DNA of 64,000 nt from Fidelibacterota bacterium (GTDB lineage Bacteria > Pseudomonadota > Alphaproteobacteria > Rhodospirillales > Rhodospirillaceae), in the NCBI GenBank assembly GCA_947475895.1, contig CANJMF010000005.1, positions 62,001-126,000 of the forward strand, written 5' to 3'. The notes beneath the pieces were generated by a model, which had not been told where the DNA came from, made no database searches, and saw nothing but the letters and a program-made list of their open reading frames with translations. A program made the translations under genes and the position numbers. Of the stretch, positions 16,803 to 26,336 are shown in pieces; the stretch's first letter is position 1; each line of letters opens with the position of its first letter.

Positions 16803-17031
16803 AGGATGTGGGCGGTCACTGCGAGGGGTGGAGCAGTGCATAACCCGCGAGGAACGTTGAGCTCTTGCCATCTGGGCTCGCCCTTGGCAGTTACCCAATA
16901 GCGCGCCCTTTTTGCCGTCTTTTTCTTATGCTCGCGCCAATATACGCGGTTTGACGTATGTGGCGCCGTAGCATGCGCAGCTAGCTTTCCGTATCGCCCA
17001 TCAATCTTCACGCGCACGGGAGCCAGAAATC

Positions 17032-18585
17032 ATGGAATCATTTTTACGAGCGCGGTTGAACCGCAGATTGCCCGCTGCCGTCATCTGTTTCGCGACAGCG
17101 TTCATGATGCAATCCAGCATGACGCAAGCGCAGGCCGCCGAGTTGGTCATCCACAACGGTCTCATTATCAACGAGAACGGTCGCCTAGAAGCTGATATCA
17201 GAATTCGGGACGAGAAAATCGTCGAGATCGGTTCGAAGCTTAAGGCTGGACCGGGCGCAAAAGAGATCGATGCTGCCGGCAAGTTCCTGATGCCAGGCAT
17301 CATTGATACCCATACCCATCTGCCCCTCGACCCCACCATTCCGCCCCGGGCGAAAGGTAATACCGACGATATCGTCAGCGGCTCGAGGGCCGCGTTGGCT
17401 GGCGGAATCACATTGCTAGGCGACTTTATCGGAATCAGGAACGATGAAGACCCCAACGCGTTTGTCGACAAGAACAAAACGTTGATCGAAAAGAATTCTA
17501 TTGCCGACGTCTATATCCACGCGAGCGTTGCCCCTGTGGATACCCCGAAGGACGCTCCTCCGGACCCGCTGACGCAAAAGGCGACCTTCGACAAGCTCGT
17601 CGCGCGCGGGGTCGTCAGCACCGGCGAAGATGGCATGCACAGGCCGACGTACGATAAGAATTCGCTGGCTTGGATAACGTTGTTCCGTGTTTCGGGCGAG
17701 GCCGGCGTGGTCAGCATGGTTCACGCCGAGGACTACGCGATTCTTACGGATGCGCAACGGCGTTTAACCGAGCAGTATGGCGGCGCAGGACTTAGCATAA
17801 AGAATTTCGCCCAAAGCGCGCCGGTGATCGCCGAGATCCTCGCCGTTCAGCGCACCATTGCGATTGCCGAAGCCACCGGATCGCCCATGTACACCCTCCA
17901 CACAACGTCCGGCCGGGCGCTGAAGGAGCTTGAAGACGCGCAGCGCCGCGGACTTATGGTTTATGTGGAAACGCGCCCGTGGAATCTTTTCGGGACCGAT
18001 CAAGGATATCAAAAACCGGATGGCGGTATCTATGTCGGCGGTCCGCCGCTGCGCCCGAAATGGGACCAGGACGTGATCTGGGAAGACATTCGTAAAGGCG
18101 TGATTCACACCATCGGCACAGATCACACGGCCTTCTCGAAGGCAGATAAGCTCGATCCCACGCAAACGATTCTCGATAAGCGCATGGGGCAGAACACCCT
18201 CCAGGATTATCCGACCATGATGTTCTCGGAGGGCGTTATGAAGGACCGCATCACGCTTGAGCAGATGGTGGCAGTAACGTCCACGAATGCCGCAAAGATT
18301 TTCGGCATGTATCCGCGCAAAGGCGTGATCCAAGTTGGATCCGACGCTGACATCGTGATCTGGGATCCGGCCAAGAAAAAGATTCTCAACGATAAAGATC
18401 AGATATCGCGCGCAGGATACTCGACGTACGCGGGCAGGGAGGTCACCGGACTTCCGATCACGACAATTCGTCGCGGAGAAATCGTGTGGGACAACGGCAA
18501 GATTCTCGGACAGCCCGGCTCCGGAAAATACATTCCCGGCGGTAGGTTCCAACGGCCAGTGCTTCGTCCGCTTAGCAACGACTGA
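17032..18585 (+). CDS. Exported dihydropyrimidinase-like amidohydrolase
   Basis: The 517-residue protein has a Sec signal (ends TQAQA near residue 35), unusual for this normally cytoplasmic family. The fold signatures of cyclic amidohydrolases (D-hydantoinase/dihydropyrimidinase) are clear: metal ligands H94 and H96 in the D-T-H-T-H block, H231 in HAED, H290 in LHTTS, and D364 in GTDH. The family's carboxylated lysine would fall near residues 195-200, where the sequence reads GVVSTGEDG with no Lys, so the metal centre may be mononuclear or use another ligand. The C-terminal beta-sandwich (G-S-D-A-D-I-V-I-W-D) is intact. The gene is 229 bases downstream of module C, in the same direction, and ends before tRNA-Val. 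The substrate is unknown. Confidence 0.82.
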   Translation: MESFLRARLNRRLPAAVICFATAFMMQSSMTQAQAAELVIHNGLIINENGRLEADIRIRDEKIVEIGSKLKAGPGAKEIDAAGKFLMPGIIDTHTHLPLDPTIPPRAKGNTDDIVSGSRAALAGGITLLGDFIGIRNDEDPNAFVDKNKTLIEKNSIADVYIHASVAPVDTPKDAPPDPLTQKATFDKLVARGVVSTGEDGMHRPTYDKNSLAWITLFRVSGEAGVVSMVHAEDYAILTDAQRRLTEQYGGAGLSIKNFAQSAPVIAEILAVQRTIAIAEATGSPMYTLHTTSGRALKELEDAQRRGLMVYVETRPWNLFGTDQGYQKPDGGIYVGGPPLRPKWDQDVIWEDIRKGVIHTIGTDHTAFSKADKLDPTQTILDKRMGQNTLQDYPTMMFSEGVMKDRITLEQMVAVTSTNAAKIFGMYPRKGVIQVGSDADIVIWDPAKKKILNDKDQISRAGYSTYAGREVTGLPITTIRRGEIVWDNGKILGQPGSGKYIPGGRFQRPVLRPLSND

Positions 18586-18613
18586 GCAGCGAAGCGCCTC
18601 GTGATCGTATAGC

Positions 18614-18643
18614 AAGCGCCGCCGGTTTGTTTCGGCGGCGCTT
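18614..18643 (+). terminator. Hairpin after the amidohydrolase gene
   Basis: A perfect 10-bp stem (AAGCGCCGCC/GGCGGCGCTT) lies 28 bases after the stop. The T-tract is poor (CTGCGTT), so termination may be weak or bidirectional. Confidence 0.5.
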
Positions 18644-18669
18644 CTGCGTTATCCAAATTTCGAGAAAAA

Positions 18670-18744
18670 TGGTGGGCGGTATAGGGATTGAACCTACGAC
18701 CCCACCCGTGTGAAGGGTGTGCTCTACCGCTGAGCTAACCGCCC
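18670..18744 (-). tRNA. tRNA-Val (anticodon CAC)
   Basis: The reverse complement folds as a complete cloverleaf: 7-bp acceptor stem GGGCGGT/ACCGCCC, D arm, anticodon stem CACCC/GGGTG with loop TTCACAC (anticodon at 18710-18712), and T arm GTAGG/CCTAT with loop TTCAATC. The discriminator A is followed by an encoded CCA. The gene stands alone, with a short T-run after CCA. Confidence 0.95.
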
Positions 18745-18894
18745 GAACCGTTACGGTAATATCGTCCGAAGGCGCGCTTACATATCACATTCGGCGCCCG
18801 GCAGAAGGCTGAATTCCCTAAAAAGGAACAGAATGTCTGTGCGCCGTAAGCCCGGCTATTTCGCCTATAACGTATTGAGAATCAAGCGCAAAAA

Positions 18895-19299
18895 CTATGA
18901 CCCCATGGCGCTTAACGCTGCACCTTGCACGGCGCTAGCGGCCAAAGCGGCCAAAAGACCCTGTTTCAATGTCTGGGCTGTATAGGGCTTAGAGACGCAG
19001 GTGCCATTTTCATAGCCATGGATGGGCCGCGACAAGAGGCTGTAACCCGTGCCGAACAGCACGGGCGTGCCGGCGTGCGACAGTTTTTCCGCCAGGGGAA
19101 AGCTCATGCGGCCGTTCAAATTCACATCGAGCACCGCAAGGTCGAAATGCTTCGTGCTGATGATCCGGTCGGCTTCCTCAAATGTGCCCGCCATATCCAC
19201 CGACGCGGCGCCCATTTCCATCAACATATCTTGCGCGTCGATGGCGATCAGAAATTCGTCTTCCACCAAAAGAATGGAAAGGCCGGCAATACTTGTCAT
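18895..19299 (-). CDS. Single-domain response regulator
   Basis: The 134-residue receiver domain has no output domain. The acidic pocket (E-D-E at the first strand), phospho-acceptor Asp in L-D-V-N-L, a Thr in FGTGYS and the conserved Lys in S-K-P-Y are all present. It follows the hybrid CheB-CheR kinase gene by about 20 bases on the same strand and is its likely target, or a phosphate sink, as is common for HWE kinases. The ATG at 19299 is preferred over a TTG at 19308; neither has a strong ribosome site. Confidence 0.88.
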   Translation of the reverse strand: MTSIAGLSILLVEDEFLIAIDAQDMLMEMGAASVDMAGTFEEADRIISTKHFDLAVLDVNLNGRMSFPLAEKLSHAGTPVLFGTGYSLLSRPIHGYENGTCVSKPYTAQTLKQGLLAALAASAVQGAALSAMGS

Positions 19300-19317
19300 G
19301 TCACGCAACCATCAACG

Positions 19318-22300
19318 TTAAAACGGAACAGTAATTCTGCAGTTCAATCCCTGCGGCATCAGATTGTATTCGCACTTGCCGCGCAAATCGTGCTTAACGG
19401 CATTTCTAATCAACTTCATGCCGAAGTTCTCGATGACAGGCGTCGACGAAATCGGCGACGACACCTCTTCGGCCCAATTGATGGTGATTTCTCGGCCCGC
19501 GCCATCCACCTTCACCGCCCAATCGACGTCCAATTTCTCGCCGGCGGCCGAAAGTGCGCCGTATTTCGCGGCATTGGTGGTCAACTCGTGCAACGTCAGC
19601 GTCAGGGCGAGGGCGTGCTTAGGCGGAAGCTCGACCGCCGGGCCGTGCAACATTACGCGTCGGGTCTGCTCGAAAGGCTCCAACTCCGCTTCCAGAATCT
19701 TCTGCAGCGACGCGCCGTTCCAATCGCGTGTGGTCAATAAATCGTGTGTTGCCGCCAATGCGCCGATGCGCTTCTTCAAGGTATCCGCTACGTCGGCGCG
19801 ATTTTGGGCCCTGCTGCCGATGGTCTGATTGATGATCGAGTTCACGGTCGCCAATGTGTTCTTCACGCGGTGCTGCAGTTCGTCCATCAAGCGGCGCATT
19901 TCTTTTTCGAGCCTGCGCAATTCGGTGACGTCCTTTAGGATTAGGCCCACGGCTTTCACTGCGCCGTCCTCGACGTAAGGATAAAGGTCCACCAGGAAAT
20001 CGCGCAAAATGCCGTCTGCCGTGCGAATGGTTGCTTCCAAATCGGTGACGCCTTCGCCGCGCTCGAACACTTCCGCCATGGGCTGTGCGATGTTGTCGAA
20101 TAGGCCCGGTGCAGTGTCGCGCACGTTATGGCCGATATGGCTGTCGATGGGCTTGCCGTTAAGGTTGGCAAAGTGCTGGTTGATCTTGACGTAGCGTCGA
20201 TTGCGATCCACCAACGCCATGCCGACCGGCGCGGTCTTGTACAGCGTTTCAATCTCGTTGCTGCGCTCGCGGGCGATGTTCTCGTTGCGCGCGATGTCTT
20301 CTTGCGCTTTGCGGATGTTGGTGACGTCCGAGAACACGATCACGACGCCGTCCATCGTGTCGTCCACCGCCTTATAAGGCAGAACGCGCACCACAAAACT
20401 TTCGCCGGTTTCTTGAACTGCGAGCTCATGCTCCACCGGTTCACCGGTGCGCAAGACCTCTTGGGCGAGAGGCTCGAACTCCGTGCGCGTACGCGATACC
20501 AAGTCCGATAATGGCCGCCCCTTGTCCTGCTCCTGGAAGCGGAACAGCGACTTCGTGGCCGGCGTGAAGCTGCGGATGCGCAGTTTGCTGTCCAGGAAGA
20601 TCGTCGGAATCTGCGTGCTCTCGATGAAGTTCTCTAAATCGCTGTTGGCGCGCGCCAATTGGTCAACCTTGTTCTTCAGCTCTTCGTTGACGGTCGCAAG
20701 CTCCTCGTTGGTCGATTGAAGTTCCTCGTTCATAGACATCATCTCTTCGTTGGAGCTTTTCAGCTCCTCGTTTGATGTCTCTAACTCTTCGACCGTCGTA
20801 CGCAGCTTGGTGCGCGTTTCGTCCAGTTCGTCTTCCAACTGTTTGATGCTGTCGTCGTCGGTGGTTGTCGTTTCCACCTCGACGGCCTCGGCGTCGATGT
20901 GCGGGGCCGCGACCTCTTGAAACACCAGCAGCGTTTCCTCAAGGTTCAGCGGTTGCGCCGTAACATTCACGCCGTAATTCCACTCGCCGTCCTCTATCTC
21001 CACGTTGCGTTTGATTGATCGCTTTCCGCTGCGCCGCGCGCCGTCCAATACGGCGCGAATGGGCGAGCGCAAACCGCGTTTGGCCAAATCCGTGATGCGC
21101 GCCGATGGCGTGCCTTCCGCCAATTCCAGATACCGGCTGGTACGCGGCGACGATCGGATCACGTCGTTCAACGAGTTCACCACCACGTGCGCGGGCGCGA
21201 AGTGATCCATGATCGCCTTCGCGGTTCCGTCAACGCGTTCAACGGGCTGCGCGTGTGTCGCGCTGTCGATTTCCGAAACCGTATGGGCCAATGCGGCGTC
21301 CACCGACAACGGCATCGACACAGACTGGCGAATCGCACCTTTGCGTTTGAAAATGCGCGTCGATGTGTCGATGGTTTCGAACAGGTCGCCGCGCGAGGCG
21401 ATGTTCTCGGCCGAACCCAAGAACAACCACCCGCCCAGCCGCAACGCATAGTGAAACACGGGGATCAGGCGTTGCTGCAGCGACGGGTTCAGATAGATCA
21501 GCAGGTTGCGGCAGATCACCATATCCACGCGCGAGAACGGCGGATCTTTGATCATATTGTGATTGGACACGCGCACCATGTCGCGGATCGGCTGGATGAG
21601 CGTGTACTCATCCTCCTGCGCATAGAAATAGCGGTCCAAAAGCTCCGGCGGAATATCGCGCACCGCCGAATGCGGATAGCGCGCAAGTCGCGCTTTTTGC
21701 AGCATGGGTTCGTCGATGTCTGTCGCGAAGATTTGCACACGCGGCCGCGCGTCCATGCGCGCCAGGTATTCGGAAATCAGAATGGCAACGCTGTAAGCTT
21801 CTTCGCCGCTCGAGCAGCCCGGTGTCCAGATGCGCACGGTATCGGCAGCGCCCTTGTTGCGCAGCAGGTCGGGAATAACCTCGCGCCGCAAAAAGTCGAA
21901 CGGTTCGCTGTCGCGGAAGAAGCACGTCACGTTGATGAGAAGATCGCGAAAGAGAAGTTCCGCTTCCTTTGGGTTTTCGCGCAAGCGTTTGAGATATTCG
22001 TCGGTCGATTCCGTGCCCACCACCTGCATGCGGCGCTGAACGCGGCGCATCATGGTGCTGCGTTTATACTGGCTGAAGTCGTGGCCCAGCTTGCGGCGCA
22101 GTTCTTCACACACGCGCAGCAGGAAATCGGTGTCTTCAAGAAACGCGATGCTCTGGCTGCGTTCGAAGTAGTCGCTCAATGCCGCCGGCATGTCGCGCAC
22201 GCTCAAAATTTTATCGACGAAACCCGTCGCCAATGCACTCTTGGGCATTCCGTCGTATTTGGCGCCGTCCGGCTCTTGCGCGATCGTTAGGCCGCCGGCC

Positions 22301-22791
22301 TCTTTCACGGCGCGCAAGCCTTCGGCGCCGTCGCCGCCCGTGCCCGAAAGCACGATGCAGGCCGCGTTGCTGCCCTGGTCCAGGGCAAGACTGCGAAAGA
22401 AGACGTCGATGGGGCGGCGAAAGCCGCGGGGTTCGGAGAACTCCGTTAGGCGCAGGTGCGCCTTTTCAATGGTCAGGCTGGCATTGGGTGGAATCAGGTA
22501 GACGTGATCCGGCATGATCAGCGTGCCGTCCACGATCTGTCGTACCGGCATGCTCGTGCGGCGGCTCAGCAGCTCCGCCAACATACTTTCGTGGTTAGGG
22601 TCCAGGTGCTGAACCAGCACGTACGCGTGCCCCGAGGGCTGCCCCACGTTCGTTAGAAAGGTTTGAAAGGCCTCAAGGCCTCCTGCCGAGGCACCTAACC
22701 CTATAACTGGGCACTGTGCGGGATAAGCGCCAATTTGTGGCTTATCCGGCGCCAAAACGCGCTCGGCGCTTTCGAGTTCTTCGACCGACAT
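19318..22791 (-). CDS. CheB-CheR-PAS-PAS-HWE sensor histidine kinase
   Basis: The product of about 1157 residues fuses: a CheB methylesterase domain without receiver (residues about 25-205; catalytic Ser in GASAGG, His in V-Q-H-L-D-P, Asp in G-T-G-G-D-G); a CheR methyltransferase (about 220-480; SAM loop P-G-C-S-S-G-E-E, then CRNLLIYL); a long Glu/Asn-rich coiled coil (about 640-710); two PAS domains; and an HWE kinase with His in ELQHRVKN, the N-A-A-K-Y-G-A-L-S N-box and a W-A-E motif. Such hybrids are found in Alphaproteobacteria near lone receivers; the link between methylation enzymes and kinase is poorly understood. The ATG at 22791 has GGAGG 12 bases upstream; a GTG at 22851 is the alternative start. 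Confidence 0.92.
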   Translation of the reverse strand: MSVEELESAERVLAPDKPQIGAYPAQCPVIGLGASAGGLEAFQTFLTNVGQPSGHAYVLVQHLDPNHESMLAELLSRRTSMPVRQIVDGTLIMPDHVYLIPPNASLTIEKAHLRLTEFSEPRGFRRPIDVFFRSLALDQGSNAACIVLSGTGGDGAEGLRAVKEAGGLTIAQEPDGAKYDGMPKSALATGFVDKILSVRDMPAALSDYFERSQSIAFLEDTDFLLRVCEELRRKLGHDFSQYKRSTMMRRVQRRMQVVGTESTDEYLKRLRENPKEAELLFRDLLINVTCFFRDSEPFDFLRREVIPDLLRNKGAADTVRIWTPGCSSGEEAYSVAILISEYLARMDARPRVQIFATDIDEPMLQKARLARYPHSAVRDIPPELLDRYFYAQEDEYTLIQPIRDMVRVSNHNMIKDPPFSRVDMVICRNLLIYLNPSLQQRLIPVFHYALRLGGWLFLGSAENIASRGDLFETIDTSTRIFKRKGAIRQSVSMPLSVDAALAHTVSEIDSATHAQPVERVDGTAKAIMDHFAPAHVVVNSLNDVIRSSPRTSRYLELAEGTPSARITDLAKRGLRSPIRAVLDGARRSGKRSIKRNVEIEDGEWNYGVNVTAQPLNLEETLLVFQEVAAPHIDAEAVEVETTTTDDDSIKQLEDELDETRTKLRTTVEELETSNEELKSSNEEMMSMNEELQSTNEELATVNEELKNKVDQLARANSDLENFIESTQIPTIFLDSKLRIRSFTPATKSLFRFQEQDKGRPLSDLVSRTRTEFEPLAQEVLRTGEPVEHELAVQETGESFVVRVLPYKAVDDTMDGVVIVFSDVTNIRKAQEDIARNENIARERSNEIETLYKTAPVGMALVDRNRRYVKINQHFANLNGKPIDSHIGHNVRDTAPGLFDNIAQPMAEVFERGEGVTDLEATIRTADGILRDFLVDLYPYVEDGAVKAVGLILKDVTELRRLEKEMRRLMDELQHRVKNTLATVNSIINQTIGSRAQNRADVADTLKKRIGALAATHDLLTTRDWNGASLQKILEAELEPFEQTRRVMLHGPAVELPPKHALALTLTLHELTTNAAKYGALSAAGEKLDVDWAVKVDGAGREITINWAEEVSSPISSTPVIENFGMKLIRNAVKHDLRGKCEYNLMPQGLNCRITVPF

Positions 22792-23046
22792 CTTGGGTAA
22801 GGGCCTCCGGTTCCGAGCGAATTCAACGCAACGGAATTGGAAAAGTTCCACCTTTACGCGGCCTGTTAATTCGGTTGTTCAACTTTATTAACGCCACGAA
22901 TTTTGCGTGCGATTGTGCACTGGGCGGTATCTATCCCTTTGACCGCCACAGACTTTTCCGCACCCGGGAACAAATAGGCCGTGTCGGCGGTCTTTATCCC
23001 GCCACTTTGACGTGTCATTTCTCTAGGAACAGTTTCTCGTAAAACG

Positions 23047-24444
23047 ATGCATTTCATGTCCCCAGCTAAAATGGCGGCCGTCGCTGCCGCCGAACCCACC
23101 ATCCCTACCGCTGCGGTCGTCCTGGCTGCGGGCGAGGGCACGCGCATGAAATCCAAGTTGCCGAAGGTCATGCACGCCGTCGCTGGCCGCCCCTTGGTGC
23201 AGCACGCCCTCACAACCCTTTCGGCAGAAGGGTTATCGCCCCTGGTCGTCGTGGTGGGGCCGGGCATGGAGCAGGTGGCCGCCGCAGTGGCGCCCCATAA
23301 GACGGTCGTTCAGAACGACCGCAAAGGCACGGGCCACGCGGTCCTCCAGGCCAAGGACGTCCTGAACGGCTTCGAGGGGGATGTTCTGATAGCCTTTGGC
23401 GATACACCCTTTGTCACCGCCGCCACGGTCGCGAAAATGCGCGCGGCGCGCCAGTTGCCCAACGCCCCGAAAGTCATCGTCCTCGGTTTCACGCCGCCCC
23501 ATCCCGGCGACTATGGCCGTCTGATCGTCGGCGCCGACGGGCTGGAACGCATTGTTGAGGCCAAAGACGCAACGCCCGAGGAGCGCGCCGTCCGGCTTTG
23601 CAACTCAGGGATTATGTTGGTGGACGGCAAGATCCTGTGGCCGCTATTGGCCGACGTTGGCGCCCACAATGCCAAGGGCGAATACTATCTTACCGACGTC
23701 GTTGGTTTGGCCCGCAAAGCCGGGTACACCTGTGGCGTGGTCGAAGGTGAAACCGACGAATTGATGGGCATCAATAGCCGCGCCGACTTAGCAAAAGCCG
23801 AGGCCGTGGCGCAGGAGCAACTGCGCCGCGCGGCCATGGACAATGGCGTTACGTTACAGGCGCCCGAAACCGTGTTTTTCAGTGCCGATACCAAGCTCGG
23901 CCGCGACGTGCAGATTGGCCCCTTCGTGGTATTCGGCCCGGGCGTAACCGTCGACGACGGCGCGGTGATCAAAGGTTTTTGCCATATCGAAGGTGCGCAT
24001 ATTTCCAGCGGCGCGGTCATCGGTCCCCATGCGCGTTTGCGTCCTGGCGCCGAGATCGGCCCCGATGCCCACGTGGGTAATTTCGTGGAAATTAAGAACG
24101 CCACCCTGGAAGCCGGCGCCAAAGTGAACCATCTATCCTATGTCGGCGATGCCCGCGTGGGCGCCAAAGCCAATGTCGGCGCGGGCACCATTACGGCGAA
24201 CTACGACGGGTTCAATAAGTCGCATACCGATATCGGCGTGGGCGCCTCCATCGGGTCGAACACGGTTCTGGTTGCGCCGGTGAAAATCGGCGACGGCGCC
24301 ATGACCGGGGCCGGTGCGGTAGTTACAAAAGACGTGCCGGCAAACGGGTTGGCGATCAACTCGGCGCGCCAAGAAAACAAAACAGATTTCGCCGCGAAAT
24401 ACCGTGAGTTGAAGCGAGCGACAAAAACCAAGCCCCCGCGTTAA
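23047..24444 (+). CDS. glmU: Bifunctional N-acetylglucosamine-1-phosphate uridyltransferase / glucosamine-1-phosphate acetyltransferase
   Basis: GlmU makes UDP-GlcNAc for peptidoglycan and lipopolysaccharide: acetylation of GlcN-1-P, then uridylylation. The 465-residue product has the N-terminal nucleotidyltransferase loop LAAGEGTRM-K-S-K-L-P-K, the G-F-T-P-P-H-P-G-D-Y-G-R block, and a C-terminal left-handed beta-helix of hexapeptide repeats ending in the G-A-G-T-I-T-A-N-Y-D-G acetyltransferase block. The length is normal. Three in-frame ATGs lie near the start (23047, 23056, 23071) and the ribosome site is weak, so the exact N-terminus is uncertain. glmS follows 51 bases on, a common pairing. 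Confidence 0.96.
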   Translation: MHFMSPAKMAAVAAAEPTIPTAAVVLAAGEGTRMKSKLPKVMHAVAGRPLVQHALTTLSAEGLSPLVVVVGPGMEQVAAAVAPHKTVVQNDRKGTGHAVLQAKDVLNGFEGDVLIAFGDTPFVTAATVAKMRAARQLPNAPKVIVLGFTPPHPGDYGRLIVGADGLERIVEAKDATPEERAVRLCNSGIMLVDGKILWPLLADVGAHNAKGEYYLTDVVGLARKAGYTCGVVEGETDELMGINSRADLAKAEAVAQEQLRRAAMDNGVTLQAPETVFFSADTKLGRDVQIGPFVVFGPGVTVDDGAVIKGFCHIEGAHISSGAVIGPHARLRPGAEIGPDAHVGNFVEIKNATLEAGAKVNHLSYVGDARVGAKANVGAGTITANYDGFNKSHTDIGVGASIGSNTVLVAPVKIGDGAMTGAGAVVTKDVPANGLAINSARQENKTDFAAKYRELKRATKTKPPR

Positions 24445-24495
24445 GTGTTAGGCGATAAGCGTAAGAGAGCGACGGATTAGGTAGGGCAAACAAGC

Positions 24496-26319
24496 ATGTG
24501 TGGAATTGTCGGCGTCATTGGTCGCGCGAATGCGGCCGAATGTCTGGTAGATGGCCTCAAACGCCTGGAATATCGCGGGTATGACTCGGCCGGGATTGCC
24601 ACGCTGGTAAATGGCCAGATCGAACGCCGCCGCGCCCCCGGCAAGATCGCGAACCTCGCCGCCAAAGTTCAAGCCGAGCCCATTGGCGGCACCGTTGGCA
24701 TTGGCCACACGCGCTGGGCCACCCACGGCGTTCCCACGGAATCCAACGCGCATCCGCATTCCAATGGCCGTGTCGCCGTCGTACACAACGGCATCATCGA
24801 GAACTTTCAAGAACTGCGCAGCGAGCTTGAGCGCAAGGGTCACACGTTTTCCAGCGATACCGATACCGAAGTCGTCGTTCATCTGGTGACCGAGTATCTC
24901 GATCAAGGTTTCAAAGCCGAAGAAGCGGTGTTCCAAGCGTTACGCCGCCTCGATGGCGCGTTTGCCTTGGCCATCATGATCGCTGCACGTCCTGACATGC
25001 TCGTGGGTGCGCGCAAAGGCCCGCCCATGGCTGTGGGCTACGGTAAAGGCGAAATGTACATCGGCTCCGATGCCTTGGCGCTGGCGCCTATGACCAATCG
25101 CATCTCTTATCTCGAAGACGGCGACTGGGTGATCATCACACCGGAAGGCGCTGTGGTTCGCAATCAAACCGGCCAACAGGTTGAGCGCAAGATCATTAAA
25201 AGCTCAGTGACGGGTGCGCTCGCCGGCAAAGGCGAATACCGCCACTTCATGCTCAAGGAAATCTACGAGCAGCCCCAAGCGCTCGGCGATACCTTGCGCA
25301 CGCACTACAACCCCGCCGCTCAGTCGATCACGCTCGCCGAGATGCCGTTCGATCTCAAAGACATCGATCGCGTCACGGCTGTCGCTTGCGGCACCGCCTA
25401 TTACGCTTGTCTTGTCGCCAAATATTGGATCGAGATGATCGCGAAAGTGCCGGTGGATGTGGATGTCGGTTCCGAATTTCGCTACCGCGAGCCGCCGCTC
25501 TCGAAAAAAGGCCTCGGCCTGTTCGTCTCCCAATCGGGTGAGACCGCCGATACCTTAGTGCCGTTGCGTTATTGCAAAACCCAAGGTCAGCGCATTCTTT
25601 CGGTCGTGAACGTGCCTGAAAGCACTATTGCGCGGGAATCCGACGCGATCCTTCCCACGCTAGCGGGCCCTGAGATCGGCGTCGCCTCCACTAAGGCTTT
25701 CACCACGCAGTTGATGGCGTTGGCATGCTTGGCCATTAGCTTTGGTAAAGCGCGGGGCACCATTGATTCCGCTGCCGAAGCGCGGCTCTCGTCCGCCTTG
25801 CTCACCGTTCCGTCGCGTGTGGCCGATGTGTTGCATCTCGATGCGTCGATCCGCTTGATCGCCGAAGAGTTGGCCGAAGCGCGCGACGTGCTTTATCTCG
25901 GTCGCGGTTCGTCCTATCCCATCGCGCTCGAAGGCGCTCTGAAGCTCAAGGAGATTTCTTATATCCACGCCGAAGGCTATGCGGCGGGTGAGTTGAAGCA
26001 CGGCCCCATTGCGCTTATCGACGAGAAGGTGCCGGTGGTCGTCATCGCGCCCAGCGATTTCCTGTTCGACAAGTCGCTGTCCAATATTGAGCAGGTGATT
26101 GCCCGCGGCGGGCGCGTCATTCTCATCAGTGATGAGCAAGGCATCAAGCGTGCGGGTCGTTTGGCGTCACACTCGATTTGTATGCCGACGGTCGATCCCT
26201 TTGTGGTGCCGATCATCGCGACGATTCCGGTGCAGCTTTTGGCTTATCACACGGCCGTCTTGCGCGGCACCGATGTCGATCAGCCGCGCAACCTCGCCAA
26301 AAGCGTTACTGTTGAATAG
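24496..26319 (+). CDS. glmS: Glutamine--fructose-6-phosphate aminotransferase (isomerizing)
   Basis: GlmS converts fructose-6-phosphate and glutamine to glucosamine-6-phosphate, the first step toward UDP-GlcNAc. The 607-residue product starts M-C-G-I-V-G, with Cys2 as the class II amidotransferase nucleophile after Met removal, followed by R-W-A-T-H-G and N-G-I-I-E-N. Two SIS domains follow (S-Q-S-G-E-T-A-D-T; L-G-R-G-S-S-Y-P-I-A-L-E-G), and the C-terminus ends L-A-K-S-V-T-V-E, as is usual. AGG lies about 13 bases before the ATG. It is transcribed with glmU. No glmS ribozyme is seen in the short gap. Confidence 0.97.
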   Translation: MCGIVGVIGRANAAECLVDGLKRLEYRGYDSAGIATLVNGQIERRRAPGKIANLAAKVQAEPIGGTVGIGHTRWATHGVPTESNAHPHSNGRVAVVHNGIIENFQELRSELERKGHTFSSDTDTEVVVHLVTEYLDQGFKAEEAVFQALRRLDGAFALAIMIAARPDMLVGARKGPPMAVGYGKGEMYIGSDALALAPMTNRISYLEDGDWVIITPEGAVVRNQTGQQVERKIIKSSVTGALAGKGEYRHFMLKEIYEQPQALGDTLRTHYNPAAQSITLAEMPFDLKDIDRVTAVACGTAYYACLVAKYWIEMIAKVPVDVDVGSEFRYREPPLSKKGLGLFVSQSGETADTLVPLRYCKTQGQRILSVVNVPESTIARESDAILPTLAGPEIGVASTKAFTTQLMALACLAISFGKARGTIDSAAEARLSSALLTVPSRVADVLHLDASIRLIAEELAEARDVLYLGRGSSYPIALEGALKLKEISYIHAEGYAAGELKHGPIALIDEKVPVVVIAPSDFLFDKSLSNIEQVIARGGRVILISDEQGIKRAGRLASHSICMPTVDPFVVPIIATIPVQLLAYHTAVLRGTDVDQPRNLAKSVTVE

Positions 26320-26336
26320 CGGGCGAAGCGCCGGCG

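Noticed and set aside
16796-17017. Small minus-strand frame between module C and the amidohydrolase
   Set aside because: It starts with GTG, has no ribosome site and no known family; it overlaps the end of the Lipoprotein_15 gene. A real small gene is not fully excluded.
11050-18744. A prophage or active integrative element
   Set aside because: No integrase, transposase, phage structural or conjugation gene is present; only boundary geometry suggests past integration.
21187-22290. Plus-strand open frame (367 codons) opposite the CheB-CheR kinase
   Set aside because: The kinase frame is unmistakable; the opposite frame is His/Arg-rich and featureless, typical of an antisense shadow.
24445-24495. 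glmS ribozyme
   Set aside because: The gap of 51 bases is too short and shows no such structure; the ribozyme is mainly in Firmicutes.
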